From contig CAIYDT010000050.1 of the NCBI GenBank assembly GCA_903924985.1, positions 23,213 through 87,212 on the forward strand: DNA of 64,000 bases, given 5' to 3'. Below, piece by piece: positions 1-8,462 of this stretch. The position numbers and the translations under genes are program-made. Every line of letters begins with the position of its first letter. Position 1 is the first letter of the stretch. Origin of the DNA: an uncultured Acetobacteraceae bacterium. GTDB lineage: Bacteria; Pseudomonadota; Alphaproteobacteria; Acetobacterales; Acetobacteraceae. The notes under the pieces were generated by a model. It did not search any database. It saw only the letters and a list, made by a program, of their open reading frames with translations, and was not told the origin of the DNA.

Positions 1-83
1 GCCTTGATCTTCGGCGCCGCCCCGGCAATCCTTCGGGGATGCCCTACTCTCCCCGAATCGTCCCCCGTAAGCCGTTAGGTTCC

Positions 84-668
84 ATGAAAGTCATCGGCCT
101 GACCGGCGGTATCGGCATGGGCAAATCCACCGCTGCCAGCGCCTTCAAGCGCGCCCGTATCCCGGTGTTCGACGCCGATGCCTGCGTCCACATGCTGCAA
201 GCCCCCGGCGGCCGCGCCCTGAAACCGATCGAAGCCGCCTTCCCGGGCACCGTCGTGAACGGCGCCCTCGACCGGGTCGCCCTGCGCGCCGCGGTGCTCG
301 GCAACCGGGAGGCGCTGACCAAGCTGGAACACATCCTCCACCCCATGGTGCGGGAGGAGGAAAAAGCCTTCCTGGCGCGCGCCCGGCGGGCGGCAAAACC
401 GGCGGCTGTGCTGGATATTCCGCTGCTGTTCGAAACCGGTGGACGGAAGCTTTCGTTCTCCATCGTCGTCTCCGCCCCCAAGGCGGTGCAGGTCCACCGG
501 GTGCGGCTGCGACGGAAAATGAGCCAGCAGGACATCGAGAACGTCATCGCCCGGCAGATGCCCGACGCGGAAAAGCGCCGCCGAGCAGACATCGTTATCC
601 GGACCGGGCTGTCGCGTTATGAGACGCAGCGGCAGCTCCGCCGCGTCATCCGAGGCCTCCGCCCATGA
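84..668 (+). CDS. coaE: Dephospho-CoA kinase
   Basis: Last step of coenzyme A synthesis: ATP-dependent phosphorylation of the 3'-hydroxyl of dephospho-CoA in the cytosol. The P-loop GGIGMGKS lies at residues 8-15 and is followed by the family's typical FDAD segment. The 194-residue length fits CoaE. The frame is open further upstream to an ATG at 39, but I chose 84 because the protein then begins MKVIGLTGG, the usual CoaE N-terminus. The stop overlaps the dnaQ start (ATGA), so the two genes are translationally coupled. The coaE-dnaQ-secB neighbourhood is common in alphaproteobacteria. Confidence 0.95.
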   Translation: MKVIGLTGGIGMGKSTAASAFKRARIPVFDADACVHMLQAPGGRALKPIEAAFPGTVVNGALDRVALRAAVLGNREALTKLEHILHPMVREEEKAFLARARRAAKPAAVLDIPLLFETGGRKLSFSIVVSAPKAVQVHRVRLRRKMSQQDIENVIARQMPDAEKRRRADIVIRTGLSRYETQRQLRRVIRGLRP

Positions 669-1342
669 TCCGGTCCGTGCTGTTCGATACGGAAACCACC
701 GGCCTCGACCCGCTGACGGGCGACCGGGTGATCGAGGTCGCGGCGCTGGAGCTGATCAACGATCTTCCGACTGGCCAGCATTTCCATGCGCTGATCGATC
801 CGCAGCGAGACATCCCGACCGACGCGACGCGCATCCATGGCATCACCAACGCCCACGTCTCGGGCAAACCGCTATTCGCCGCCGTAGCCACCGACCTGCT
901 GGCATTCTTCGGCGACGGCAAGCTGATCGCCCACAATGCGCCGTTCGATTTTGGCTTCCTGAACGCGGAATTTGCCCGTCTGAGCCTGCCGTCCCTGGCA
1001 CAGGCGCGCATGGTGGACACGCTGATTCTGGCCAAGCAGCGCTTCCCCGGCATGCCCAACAGCCTGGACGCGCTGTGCCGGCGCTTCGCCATCGACCTGA
1101 CAGCCCGCACCACGCACAACGCGCTGCTGGACTGCAAGCTGCTGGCGGACGTTTACGTCGAACTGACGGGGGGGCGGCAGCGCGGCTTGTCGCTTGCGTC
1201 GGATCGCGGCCGGTCTCCCGTCGCGGTCTACACTCGCTCGGCGGACCGCACGCCCCGGCTGGTGCAGCCGACCGAGGCCGAACTGACAGCGCATGAGGCG
1301 TTCATCGGGAAAATGAAGGAGCCAGTCTGGCGGGCCGTGTGA
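665..1342 (+). CDS. dnaQ: DNA polymerase III epsilon subunit (3'-5' proofreading exonuclease)
   Basis: DEDDh exonuclease that proofreads for DNA polymerase III. All catalytic residues are visible: Asp8 and Glu10 in DTETTG, Asp95 in HNAPFD, and His151 and Asp156 in the ExoIII motif. At 225 residues it is the compact form of the family. It overlaps coaE by 4 bases (ATGA) and converges on secB, with a GC-rich hairpin spanning its stop codon. Confidence 0.95.
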   Translation: MIRSVLFDTETTGLDPLTGDRVIEVAALELINDLPTGQHFHALIDPQRDIPTDATRIHGITNAHVSGKPLFAAVATDLLAFFGDGKLIAHNAPFDFGFLNAEFARLSLPSLAQARMVDTLILAKQRFPGMPNSLDALCRRFAIDLTARTTHNALLDCKLLADVYVELTGGRQRGLSLASDRGRSPVAVYTRSADRTPRLVQPTEAELTAHEAFIGKMKEPVWRAV

Positions 1343-1355
1343 TTGGCGGCCCGCC
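1329..1355. terminator. Hairpin between convergent dnaQ and secB
   Basis: Arms ggcgggccg (1329-1337) and cggcccgcc (1347-1355) form a perfect 9-bp stem overlapping the dnaQ stop codon. There is no clear U-tract. Its position between convergent genes suggests a bidirectional terminator. Confidence 0.4.
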
Positions 1356-1363
1356 TTCTACGC

Positions 1364-1876
1364 TCAGGCAACCGCGGCCGGCTGGCCGGCGGCGGCGGCG
1401 CGGCGGGACTGCCACAACGCCACGAAGTCGATCGGTTGTAGCAGGACGGGCGGGAAGCCGCCTTCGCGCGTCACGTCGGACAGGATGTTGCGAGCGAAGG
1501 GGAACAGGATGCGGGGGCATTCCACCAGCAGCACCGGCTCCACGGCGTTGTCGGGCAGGCCGTTCAGGGTGAACACGCCGGCATAGGTCAGCTCCGCCAC
1601 GAACACCGGGGACGCCGCCGTTTGGCCGTTGGTCGTCGCACCGGGGTCGGTTGCTTCGGCTCGGATCACCAGGGAGACCTCGAACACCGGCTGGCCGTCC
1701 TGCACGCGGCGGGCCTGCACATCCAGGTTGATCGCCACTGACGGCTGTGCGCGCAGCGTGGTGAAGACCTGCGGTGCGCCGGGCACCTCGAATGAGAGGT
1801 CCTTCACGTATTGGATATTGACCACCAACGGCGGGGCCGGTGCGGCGGCCGGGGTAGCGGGGGTGGTTTCGGACAT
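1364..1876 (-). CDS. secB: Protein-export chaperone SecB
   Basis: Tetrameric cytosolic chaperone that keeps preproteins unfolded and delivers them to SecA. The 170-residue protein has an Ala/Pro-rich N-terminus, then the SecB core: the IQYVKDLSFEVP segment, the LVIRAEA strand region, and the VECPRILFPFARNILSDVTREGGFPP block that is nearly invariant in the family. The gene stands alone on the minus strand next to coaE-dnaQ, the usual alphaproteobacterial location. Confidence 0.95.
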   Translation of the reverse strand: MSETTPATPAAAPAPPLVVNIQYVKDLSFEVPGAPQVFTTLRAQPSVAINLDVQARRVQDGQPVFEVSLVIRAEATDPGATTNGQTAASPVFVAELTYAGVFTLNGLPDNAVEPVLLVECPRILFPFARNILSDVTREGGFPPVLLQPIDFVALWQSRRAAAAGQPAAVA

Positions 1877-1980
1877 CGTGGTCTCCGTCTGGGTGTCGCG
1901 TCTGGGATAGCGCCCCCTCGTCTGGCGCCGTTATCCCGGCGCGGGTTAGCACGGGCCGCGCGCGGGCGCTATGCGGGTTC

Positions 1981-2566
1981 CTACGACCGCCAGATTATTT
2001 CGGCTGGCGGTGGTTCCGTGGGGTCGCAGCGTAGCCATTGGCCGTTCATGACGTTCTGCCCGGTCATGCACAGAATGAAGCCCCAGTGGCTGACGACCAG
2101 GGTGTCCGACCAGTCCGGCCGCGCCGCCATCTCCGTTCGGAATGCCTGCGCCCGGGCGATGACGGACTCCGCGGGTTCGTCGTGGGACGGCCACCAGACT
2201 TCGTCGATGTTGGAGAAATCGTGGTCGGGCCAGCGTTCCCGCAGCTCCGACCGGGGGGGTGCCGATGTCGCATGCGTAGCCGTAACGCTCCCGCACCACG
2301 GGGTGCACGAACATTGGCACGTCCAGCACCCGCGCCACCGGTTCCGCCGTTTGCAGCGCGCGGGAATAGGGGGAGACGACGATGCGGGCGACGCGTTCAC
2401 CTTTGAGCGCCCGCGCCGCTTGCTCGGCCTGGGTGTGGCCGTGTTCTGTCAGGCACGGATCGGCGATGCCGGGGTCGCGGCGGGTGGCGGTGATGTGGAC
2501 GTTGAACTCGCTCTGGCCGTGGCGCAGCAGGATCACGGTCTTGGTTTCCCCGGATTCATTTGGCAA
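1981..2566 (-). pseudogene. Histidine phosphatase (phosphoglycerate-mutase-like), frameshifted
   Basis: The first frame starts at 2566 and carries the phosphatase motif LLRHGQSEFN (catalytic His16) plus the SPYSRALQTAEP segment. At a run of seven G on the plus strand (2253-2259) the reading frame breaks. The family sequence continues in another frame to a stop at 1981, including the second conserved histidine in VVSHWGFILC. Removing one base of the homopolymer restores a continuous protein of about 194 residues. Possible explanations are a true frameshift mutation, a slippage-prone switch, or a sequencing error in the G run. No decay is visible elsewhere in the gene. Confidence 0.85.
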
Positions 2567-2610
2567 CCGGCCCTCGCACGCCTATGTGTTGGCCTGCAAG
2601 GAGAATCAAC

Positions 2611-3288
2611 ATGGGTGCCACAGGCAGCTTTCCGGTCGATCTGGTGCTGTTGGGTATGGTCGCGGCCTTTCTGGTCCTGCGTCTACGCGGAATCCTGGGC
2701 AAGCGCACGGGGTTCGAGCGCCCGCCCATGCCGCAACAACCGCCTCAGGCGGCCCCGGCCGCTTCCGGCCCCATCATCGAGGGACGGGCGGAACCAGCGC
2801 CGCCACCCAGCAAAGCCGCCGTCATCCCCGACCCCGCCAGCCCCGCGGGCCAGGTTCTGGCAGCGATGCGAGGCATTGACCGGGGATTCGACCCGGCTGG
2901 ATTCTTGGTGGGGGCTGAAAGGGCCTTCCGCATGATCGTCGCGGGCTTCGCCGCCGGGGACCGCGCCACGTTGCGCAAGCTGCTGGCCGACGACACCTAC
3001 GGCGCGTTCGAGCACGCCATCACGGCCCGCGAAACCGCCGGCCACACCCAGATCAGCGAGATCAAAGCCATCGAGAACATGGCGATCGAGGCCGCCGCCC
3101 TGCGCGGCAGCGTAGCCGACGTCACCGTGCGCATCGTATCCGATCAGGTCAGCCTGACCCGCGACAAAAACGGCGTCATCGTGGTCGGGGCCGAGGCAGT
3201 AACCGAAATCACCGACCTCTGGACGTTCGAGCGCGACTTGCGCCAGCCCGACCCGACCTGGCGTCTGGTGGCCGCCCGCAGCGCCTGA
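2611..3288 (+). CDS. Tim44/TimA-like domain protein
   Basis: The 225-residue protein has one N-terminal membrane segment (about residues 9-28), a proline-rich linker, and a C-terminal Tim44-like domain ending in DLWTFERDLRQPDPTWRLVAAR, typical of alphaproteobacterial relatives of the mitochondrial import motor protein Tim44. The bacterial role is not well established; it is probably anchored to the inner membrane. The start at 2611 is supported by AAGGAG at 2598-2603. The next gene starts two bases after its stop, so they are probably co-transcribed. Confidence 0.85.
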   Translation: MGATGSFPVDLVLLGMVAAFLVLRLRGILGKRTGFERPPMPQQPPQAAPAASGPIIEGRAEPAPPPSKAAVIPDPASPAGQVLAAMRGIDRGFDPAGFLVGAERAFRMIVAGFAAGDRATLRKLLADDTYGAFEHAITARETAGHTQISEIKAIENMAIEAAALRGSVADVTVRIVSDQVSLTRDKNGVIVVGAEAVTEITDLWTFERDLRQPDPTWRLVAARSA

Positions 3289-3289
3289 G

Positions 3290-4078
3290 ATGCCTTCTTC
3301 CGTAAAGCCCCCCCCCGGAAAAATCAGAGTCGCGCTGTTCGTGACCTGCCTGGTGGATCTGCACCGCCCGACCGTGGGATTCGCCGCGATCAAACTGCTG
3401 GAGGACGCCGGCTGCCGGGTCGAAGTGCCCCGCGCCCAGACCTGCTGCGGCCAGCCGGCGTATAACTCTGGGGACCGCCGCACCGCGCGCGATCTGGCGC
3501 AGGGCATCCTGGATGCCTTCGGGGGCTACGACTACGTGGTGGTGCCCTCAGGCTCCTGTGGCGGGATGATCAAGCATCACGTGCCGCATCTGTTCGACGA
3601 CGACCCCAACCAGCGTGCCCGAGCGGACGCTTTGGCCGCCAAGACCTACGAAATCGTTAGTTTTTTGACCGACGTGCTGAAGGTCGACTCCCTGCCCGCT
3701 ATCCGCGTGGATGGAACGGTGACCTACCACGACAGCTGCGCGGGGTTGCGGGAACTGGGGATCAAGCAGCAGCCGCGCATGCTGCTGGAGTCCGTCGGTG
3801 CTACCGTGGTGGAGATGAAGGAACCCGAGATCTGCTGCGGCTTCGGCGGCACCTTCTGCGTCAAATACCCCGAGATTTCGGTCCGGATGGTGTCGGACAA
3901 GACCGCCGACATCGCCTCGACCGGCGCTGCGACGGTCCTGGCCGGCGACCTCGGCTGCCTGCTGAACATCGCCGGGCGCTTGCAGCGGGAGGGTTCCCCC
4001 GTGCATGCGCGGCATGTGATCGAGGTTCTGGCGGGGATGACTGGGCAGGTACCGCCGATCGGAGAAGCCGGAGGCTGA
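3290..4078 (+). CDS. LutA/YkgE-type (Fe-S)-binding CCG-domain protein
   Basis: The protein has two cysteine-rich CCG domains: Cys20 with CCG at residues 52-54, and Cys150 with CCG at 182-184 plus Cys190. This is the architecture of LutA/YkgE, a subunit of the L-lactate oxidation complex LutABC, also seen in heterodisulfide reductase and glycolate oxidase GlcF. The 262-residue length is slightly longer than LutA because of an N-terminal extension. No lutB or lutC is adjacent; only the Tim44-like gene lies upstream. A lactate role is therefore plausible but not shown by context. Confidence 0.8.
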   Translation: MPSSVKPPPGKIRVALFVTCLVDLHRPTVGFAAIKLLEDAGCRVEVPRAQTCCGQPAYNSGDRRTARDLAQGILDAFGGYDYVVVPSGSCGGMIKHHVPHLFDDDPNQRARADALAAKTYEIVSFLTDVLKVDSLPAIRVDGTVTYHDSCAGLRELGIKQQPRMLLESVGATVVEMKEPEICCGFGGTFCVKYPEISVRMVSDKTADIASTGAATVLAGDLGCLLNIAGRLQREGSPVHARHVIEVLAGMTGQVPPIGEAGG

Positions 4079-4421
4079 GCTGGATGCGGCGCGAGCCCAA
4101 GGCGCGGATCATACCGTTCTGTTTCCGATCGATAATACCTTCGCAGAAATTCGGGCGGTAGCGCCGAAGGCGTACCCAGCCGATCCCCGCCAATATCCTG
4201 CTGGTGAAGTACGTTGCCGTGATGGGATTCAATGACGGGCTATAGGTCGACTGAGGCCTGAAGGGCGAACGTCACATCCACGAACCGAAAGTGCGTATCT
4301 CGATGGAGGCGATGTTCGCGCTACGCGAGGTCGGAAAAATGCTGCTGCCAATGCCGCGGGCTTGCCTCGCGTCGCGCGACCGCTTTGAATGCCCCGACAT
4401 CCAACTATCGAGGAAACGCAG
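4079..4421. other. Gap without a recognisable gene
   Basis: About 340 bases between the LutA-like gene and the SDR. Short open stretches exist in both directions, but none has a start signal or a recognisable family. It may hold eroded sequence. Confidence 0.4.
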
Positions 4422-5177
4422 ATGCCGCGACTAGCGGGAAAGATCGCCTGGGTGACCGGCGCCGGCAGCGGCATCGGGGAGGCCGCGGCTCTGGCGCTCG
4501 CCGATGAGGGCGCGACCGTCATCCTGACCGGCCGCACGGCGTCCAAGCTGGAAAGCGTGGCGAAACGCATCCCGCAAGGCGGCGCGCACGTTGTCCCCGC
4601 CGACCTGACCGACAAAGAGCAGGTCGCGAAAGTCGGCGACTACATCCGGGAAAAATTCAACCGCCTGGACATTCTGATCAATAACGCCGGAGTGAACATC
4701 GTCAACCGGCACTGGGACAAGCTGACGCCCGAGGGGATCGACACGCTGATCCAAGGCAACCTGGTCGGCGCTTTGTATTGCGTCACGGTCGCGCTGCCCT
4801 TCATGCGGACGCAGCAGGATGGGGTGATCATCCACACCGCCTCCATGGCCGGGCGGTTCATCGGCGGGGTCTCTGGGCCGATCTACGTCACTGCCAAGCA
4901 CGGCATCGTCGCCATGAGCCACGGGCTGAACATGCAGGAATGCATCAACGGCATCCGCTCCACGGTGTTTCTGCCCGGTGAGGTGGCGACGCCGATCCTG
5001 GACCAACGGCCCAACCCCGTGGGACCGGAGGTGCGTGCCAAAATGGTGCAGCCCGCCGATTGCGGCGATCTGATCCGCTACATCGCCTGCCTGCCGCGGC
5101 ACGTGGTGATGAACGAGGTGCATCTGGCGCCCACCGCCAATCGCGGCTACCTCGCCGCCATAACACGTCAGCTTTAA
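4422..5177 (+). CDS. SDR family NAD(P)-dependent oxidoreductase
   Basis: Classical short-chain dehydrogenase of 251 residues. It has the cofactor motif TGAGSGIG (residues 12-19), NNAG (87-90), and the catalytic Ser141-Tyr155-Lys159 triad in YVTAK. I preferred the ATG at 4422 over one at 4389 because AGGAA lies just upstream and the protein then begins directly with the Rossmann fold. A 2-hydroxyacid dehydrogenase follows 12 bases downstream, so the two probably form a small catabolic operon. The substrate cannot be read from the sequence. Confidence 0.9.
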   Translation: MPRLAGKIAWVTGAGSGIGEAAALALADEGATVILTGRTASKLESVAKRIPQGGAHVVPADLTDKEQVAKVGDYIREKFNRLDILINNAGVNIVNRHWDKLTPEGIDTLIQGNLVGALYCVTVALPFMRTQQDGVIIHTASMAGRFIGGVSGPIYVTAKHGIVAMSHGLNMQECINGIRSTVFLPGEVATPILDQRPNPVGPEVRAKMVQPADCGDLIRYIACLPRHVVMNEVHLAPTANRGYLAAITRQL

Positions 5178-5189
5178 GGATTTTTCGCC

Positions 5190-6170
5190 ATGGCCACCAA
5201 CAAACGCAAAGTTCTGCTGCCGCACACGATGGGCAAGCAGGGTATTGCCCTGATTCAGGCACGCGAGGATATCGAGACGGCGATCTATCCGGCGGGCATC
5301 AAGCAGGCGGATTTTCTGCCGCTGCTGTCCGATTGCGCCGGCATCGCGCTGTCGGGCACGCCGTATAAGCAGACTGAGATGGACGCCTCGCCGGCCATGC
5401 AGGTGGTGGCGCGCATTGGGGTTGGTTACGATGCGGTAGAAGTTCCGGCGCTGACAGCGCGCAAAGTACCTTTGATGGTGGCGGGCAGCGCAAACTCCAC
5501 GTCGGTGGCCGAGCAGGCATTTCATTTCATTATCGCGCTGGCGAAGCGAAACCATCAGATGGATCGGCTGGTGAAGGACGACAAGTGGAACGACCGGCAT
5601 GCCGCGCCGCCGATGGAGATCTCTGGTAAAACGGTGATTATTGTCGGGTTCGGGCGAATTGGGACGCGGTCGGCGCGGCGCTGCCTCGCGTTCGACATGG
5701 ATGTGAAGATTTACGATCCCTATGTGGATCAGGCTTCCATCGTCGCCGCGGGCTGCACCCCGGTGGCAGATTTGGACGCCGAGCTGCCGAATGCGGATTT
5801 CGTATCGATCCATTGTCCGAAGAGTCCGGCAACGGTCGGCATGTTCAATGCGGCCCGTTTGGCGCGCATGAAGAAGGGTGCCTACCTCGTGAACACCGCG
5901 CGTGGCGGGATTGTCGATGAGGCGGACCTTTATGCCGCGCTGACCTCCGGTCATCTGGGCGGCGCCGGGCTGGACGTGTTCGATCTGGAGCCGACGCCGG
6001 TCAATAATCCGCTGTTGAAGCTTGGCAATGTCATTGCGTCTCCGCACATGGCCGGGGTGACCGTGGAATCAATCCAGGGTATGGCCGTGGTGACGGCACA
6101 GAACATCCTGGGCGTGCTGGACGGCCAGCCCAACGCGGATAATGCGATCAACCCTGAAGTGTTCGGTTAA
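5190..6170 (+). CDS. D-isomer-specific 2-hydroxyacid dehydrogenase (SerA/GhrB-like)
   Basis: NAD-dependent oxidation or reduction of a 2-hydroxy/2-keto acid. The Rossmann motif GFGRIG is at 153-158 with Asp176 at the end of the second strand, which favours NAD over NADP. The catalytic triad is complete: Arg238 (in NTARGG), Glu267 and His286 (in SPHMAG). The 326-residue length is that of a minimal family member without an ACT domain, so glycerate/glyoxylate-type substrates are as likely as phosphoglycerate. It lies immediately downstream of the SDR. Confidence 0.88.
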   Translation: MATNKRKVLLPHTMGKQGIALIQAREDIETAIYPAGIKQADFLPLLSDCAGIALSGTPYKQTEMDASPAMQVVARIGVGYDAVEVPALTARKVPLMVAGSANSTSVAEQAFHFIIALAKRNHQMDRLVKDDKWNDRHAAPPMEISGKTVIIVGFGRIGTRSARRCLAFDMDVKIYDPYVDQASIVAAGCTPVADLDAELPNADFVSIHCPKSPATVGMFNAARLARMKKGAYLVNTARGGIVDEADLYAALTSGHLGGAGLDVFDLEPTPVNNPLLKLGNVIASPHMAGVTVESIQGMAVVTAQNILGVLDGQPNADNAINPEVFG

Positions 6171-6252
6171 CTTTGTCGTCACGGCAGGCGAAGGCCCGCC
6201 ATCCACGTCTTACGGTACCAGCGCACCCATTGTCGTTCACCGGAGCCAACCC

Positions 6253-6828
6253 ATGCCCCAGCCCGACCATATCTCCAAGCTCGGCGTCCCCGATCCGGGG
6301 ACGCTGGACGACGATTTGCAAGTCCTCTGGCGGAAATGCGTGGAGAAGCTGGGGTTCGTGCCGAACGTGTTCAGCACCTACAGCCTGAAGCCAAAACGGC
6401 TGCGCAACTTCATGGCGATGTACAACGAGATCATGCTGTCGGAATCCGGCCTGTCGAAGCTGGAGCGGGAGATGATCGCGGTCGTCGTGTCCTCGGCCAA
6501 TCGTTGCTACTATTGCCTGGTGGCGCATGGCGCGGCGGTGCGGCAGTTGTCGGGCGACCCCGAGTTGGGAGAGATGATGGCACTGAACTACCGCGTCGCT
6601 CGGTTGGACGACCGACAGCGGGCGATGCTCGATTATGCCTGGAAGATGACGACGACACCGAACTTGGTGGAGGACGCAGACCGGGATGGGCTACGTGCGG
6701 TGGGGCTGATGAACGACGATATTTTCGATTTGTCGGAGACCGTGGCGTTCTTTAATCTGTCCAACAGGATGGCATCCGCGTCGGACATGATGCCGAACCG
6801 GGAGTACCATAAAACAGTGAGAAGCTGA
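6253..6828 (+). CDS. Peroxidase-related AhpD-like (carboxymuconolactone decarboxylase family) protein
   Basis: The 191-residue alpha-helical protein has the AhpD redox signature Cys85-Tyr-Tyr-Cys88 followed by His92. In AhpD the two cysteines form the catalytic disulfide pair that reduces peroxides or peroxiredoxin. The preceding ER-MIAVVVSSANR segment is typical of the peroxidase-related subgroup. The start at 6253 was chosen because the upstream extension overlaps the preceding gene and lacks family similarity. The gene probably reads through from the SDR/dehydrogenase pair. Confidence 0.85.
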   Translation: MPQPDHISKLGVPDPGTLDDDLQVLWRKCVEKLGFVPNVFSTYSLKPKRLRNFMAMYNEIMLSESGLSKLEREMIAVVVSSANRCYYCLVAHGAAVRQLSGDPELGEMMALNYRVARLDDRQRAMLDYAWKMTTTPNLVEDADRDGLRAVGLMNDDIFDLSETVAFFNLSNRMASASDMMPNREYHKTVRS

Positions 6829-7085
6829 AGACACCAGGACGTCGCAGATTTCTGACCAGTTTATCGTTTGCCCTCGTATTGCCGTTTCCCGCCTGGGCTG
6901 ACGATAGCCGAATGGAACACTCGATCGGATCGCGGGATGCGAAAGTCCTGGTGACCGAGTTCTTATCACTGAACTGTCCGCATTGCGCGAGGTTCGCGCA
7001 ACAGGTCCTGCCTGAGATCAAGAAGAACCTGATCGACACCGGCTGGGTTCGCCTGATCTTGCGGGACTACCGTTCCGCCCCCTGA
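6825..7085 (+). pseudogene. DsbA-family thiol oxidoreductase, N-terminal fragment
   Basis: The reading frame encodes a twin-arginine-like export signal (RRRFLTSLSFALVLPFPAWA). It is followed by the start of a thioredoxin-fold DsbA domain with the active site Cys-Pro-His-Cys, and it breaks off after RLILRDY. A full protein of this family needs about 120 more residues. No ATG or GTG is available in frame; only CTG at 6825 precedes the signal. The 3' end runs into the convergent MaoC-SDR gene, so a deletion removed the rest. Confidence 0.7.
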
Positions 7086-8455
7086 ACCTCCCGCACGACC
7101 GGCAGCATCGTCGTCAGCGCGTCATCGGTCGCCACACGGGCCAGGGTCGCCGTCTGATCCGTCAGCATGCGCGGCAGGCGGCGGCCGATCACCAACGGAA
7201 ACCCCTCGGTCGCGCTCATTTCCTCACACAGGATTTCGCCGGCGGCTTTGATCATCGCGTATTCGGTCATGTCACGCGGGCGGCTGGGTTCGACGAAGAC
7301 GGACGATGGGTAGAACGCCACCCGCAACCCCGGCAACGCCAGACACAGATCGTGGAACGATCCCAAATACGCGCGGGCGAATTCCGCGAACACGCGGGCA
7401 TCGAACAGCGCCGCCTTCTGGCGATAAATGCGGGGGGAGGCGAAATGATACAGATGCGTCACACTATCCACCGGAACACCGGTGTCTTGCATCATGTCGT
7501 AACGCAGCGCCGAGCAAACCGGCGAACCAGCGAACCCGTTGATCTCCGTGACCAGCGCATCGGCGTCTTCCCGGCCCAGCGCGTAGGTCACGATCACCCG
7601 AGCCCCTCCGGCGGCCAAAATTCGAGCCGTCAGGGCACCCAACCCGCGCGACCCGCCAGTCACCAGCGCTGTGGCCCCGGCAAAGCTGCCGGCTTCTACC
7701 AGCGGGGCGACCTCGGCCATGGACGGCTGAGCCACCGCCTCCCGCCGAGCGAACGCGATGACAGTGCCGGTTATGCCGGAGCCGGCGACGGACATCCGGA
7801 CCAGGCGGGTGCGGACGTTAGCCATGGTGACGTGGAAGCCCAGGCCGGGGCGCGGGCTCACCGGGGCAACCGCGACTTCCAGCGAGCCGTAGACCGAGTG
7901 CTGGCCGGGAAACAGCATTCCCACCAGACGCGACGACAGCGCAATGGCGCCGACGCGGCGGGCGCCCAGCGCGCGCGATGCCTCAGGGAACATGTCTTCC
8001 GATCCCTCGGGGTCCATCCAGCCTGATTGTTTCGCCATCATGGCCAGCTCGGGCACGTTCGCCAACCGCCCCTGCGTCACAACGGCCGGCTGGTCCATCG
8101 CGCCTGCCTCGACCGGCTCGGCGACACCCAACCCGATCGTCACCGTGGTGGTATCGACGCCGGCCGCGGACACGATGGCCTCGATCGCGTCATCCGATGC
8201 GCGCACCACTCGGATCTCGGTCAGCGCGTTCAGATAGACGAACTTGTTGAACACCGCCTGGACCGACGCCACTGCGCCTTTCACCACCCCGTCCCGGATC
8301 AGCGTATCCAGCGTCCACAGCGTCAGGTGCACGCCATGCACGACCGGCGCACCGGCCTGGGTGCGCCGAGCGGCGACGGGGTCCAGGTGCATGGGGTTCC
8401 AGTCGCCGGACAGGCGGGCGAAGCGTTCCTGATCCTGCTCCGTGAACCGGCGCAT
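7067..8455 (-). CDS. MaoC-like hydratase fused to a short-chain dehydrogenase
   Basis: Bifunctional protein of 462 residues. The N-terminal hot-dog domain has the hydratase-2 motif SGDWNPMH (residues 16-23, supplying Asp18, Asn20 and His23) and AGAPVVHGVH. A second, hot-dog-like middle part follows. From about residue 240 there is an SDR domain with TGGSRGLG and a YxxxK motif (YAMIK). The pairing suggests hydration/dehydration and reduction of an acyl-CoA or acyl-carrier intermediate in one polypeptide. It lies 7 bases downstream of a separate MaoC gene and is surely co-transcribed with it. The substrate is unknown. Confidence 0.82.
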   Translation of the reverse strand: MRRFTEQDQERFARLSGDWNPMHLDPVAARRTQAGAPVVHGVHLTLWTLDTLIRDGVVKGAVASVQAVFNKFVYLNALTEIRVVRASDDAIEAIVSAAGVDTTTVTIGLGVAEPVEAGAMDQPAVVTQGRLANVPELAMMAKQSGWMDPEGSEDMFPEASRALGARRVGAIALSSRLVGMLFPGQHSVYGSLEVAVAPVSPRPGLGFHVTMANVRTRLVRMSVAGSGITGTVIAFARREAVAQPSMAEVAPLVEAGSFAGATALVTGGSRGLGALTARILAAGGARVIVTYALGREDADALVTEINGFAGSPVCSALRYDMMQDTGVPVDSVTHLYHFASPRIYRQKAALFDARVFAEFARAYLGSFHDLCLALPGLRVAFYPSSVFVEPSRPRDMTEYAMIKAAGEILCEEMSATEGFPLVIGRRLPRMLTDQTATLARVATDDALTTMLPVVREVQGAER

Positions 8456-8462
8456 CGTGGCC

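Noticed and set aside
1..78. Open frame from the left edge to a stop at 76-78, possibly the tail of an upstream gene such as aroE
   Set aside because: The 25 residues are too few and not recognisable, and the coaE frame is also open over this stretch.
4431..6047. Very long minus-strand frame opposite the SDR and 2-hydroxyacid dehydrogenase genes
   Set aside because: It is rich in Arg, His and Gly and has no family features, while both plus-strand genes have complete catalytic motifs. It is a GC-rich shadow.
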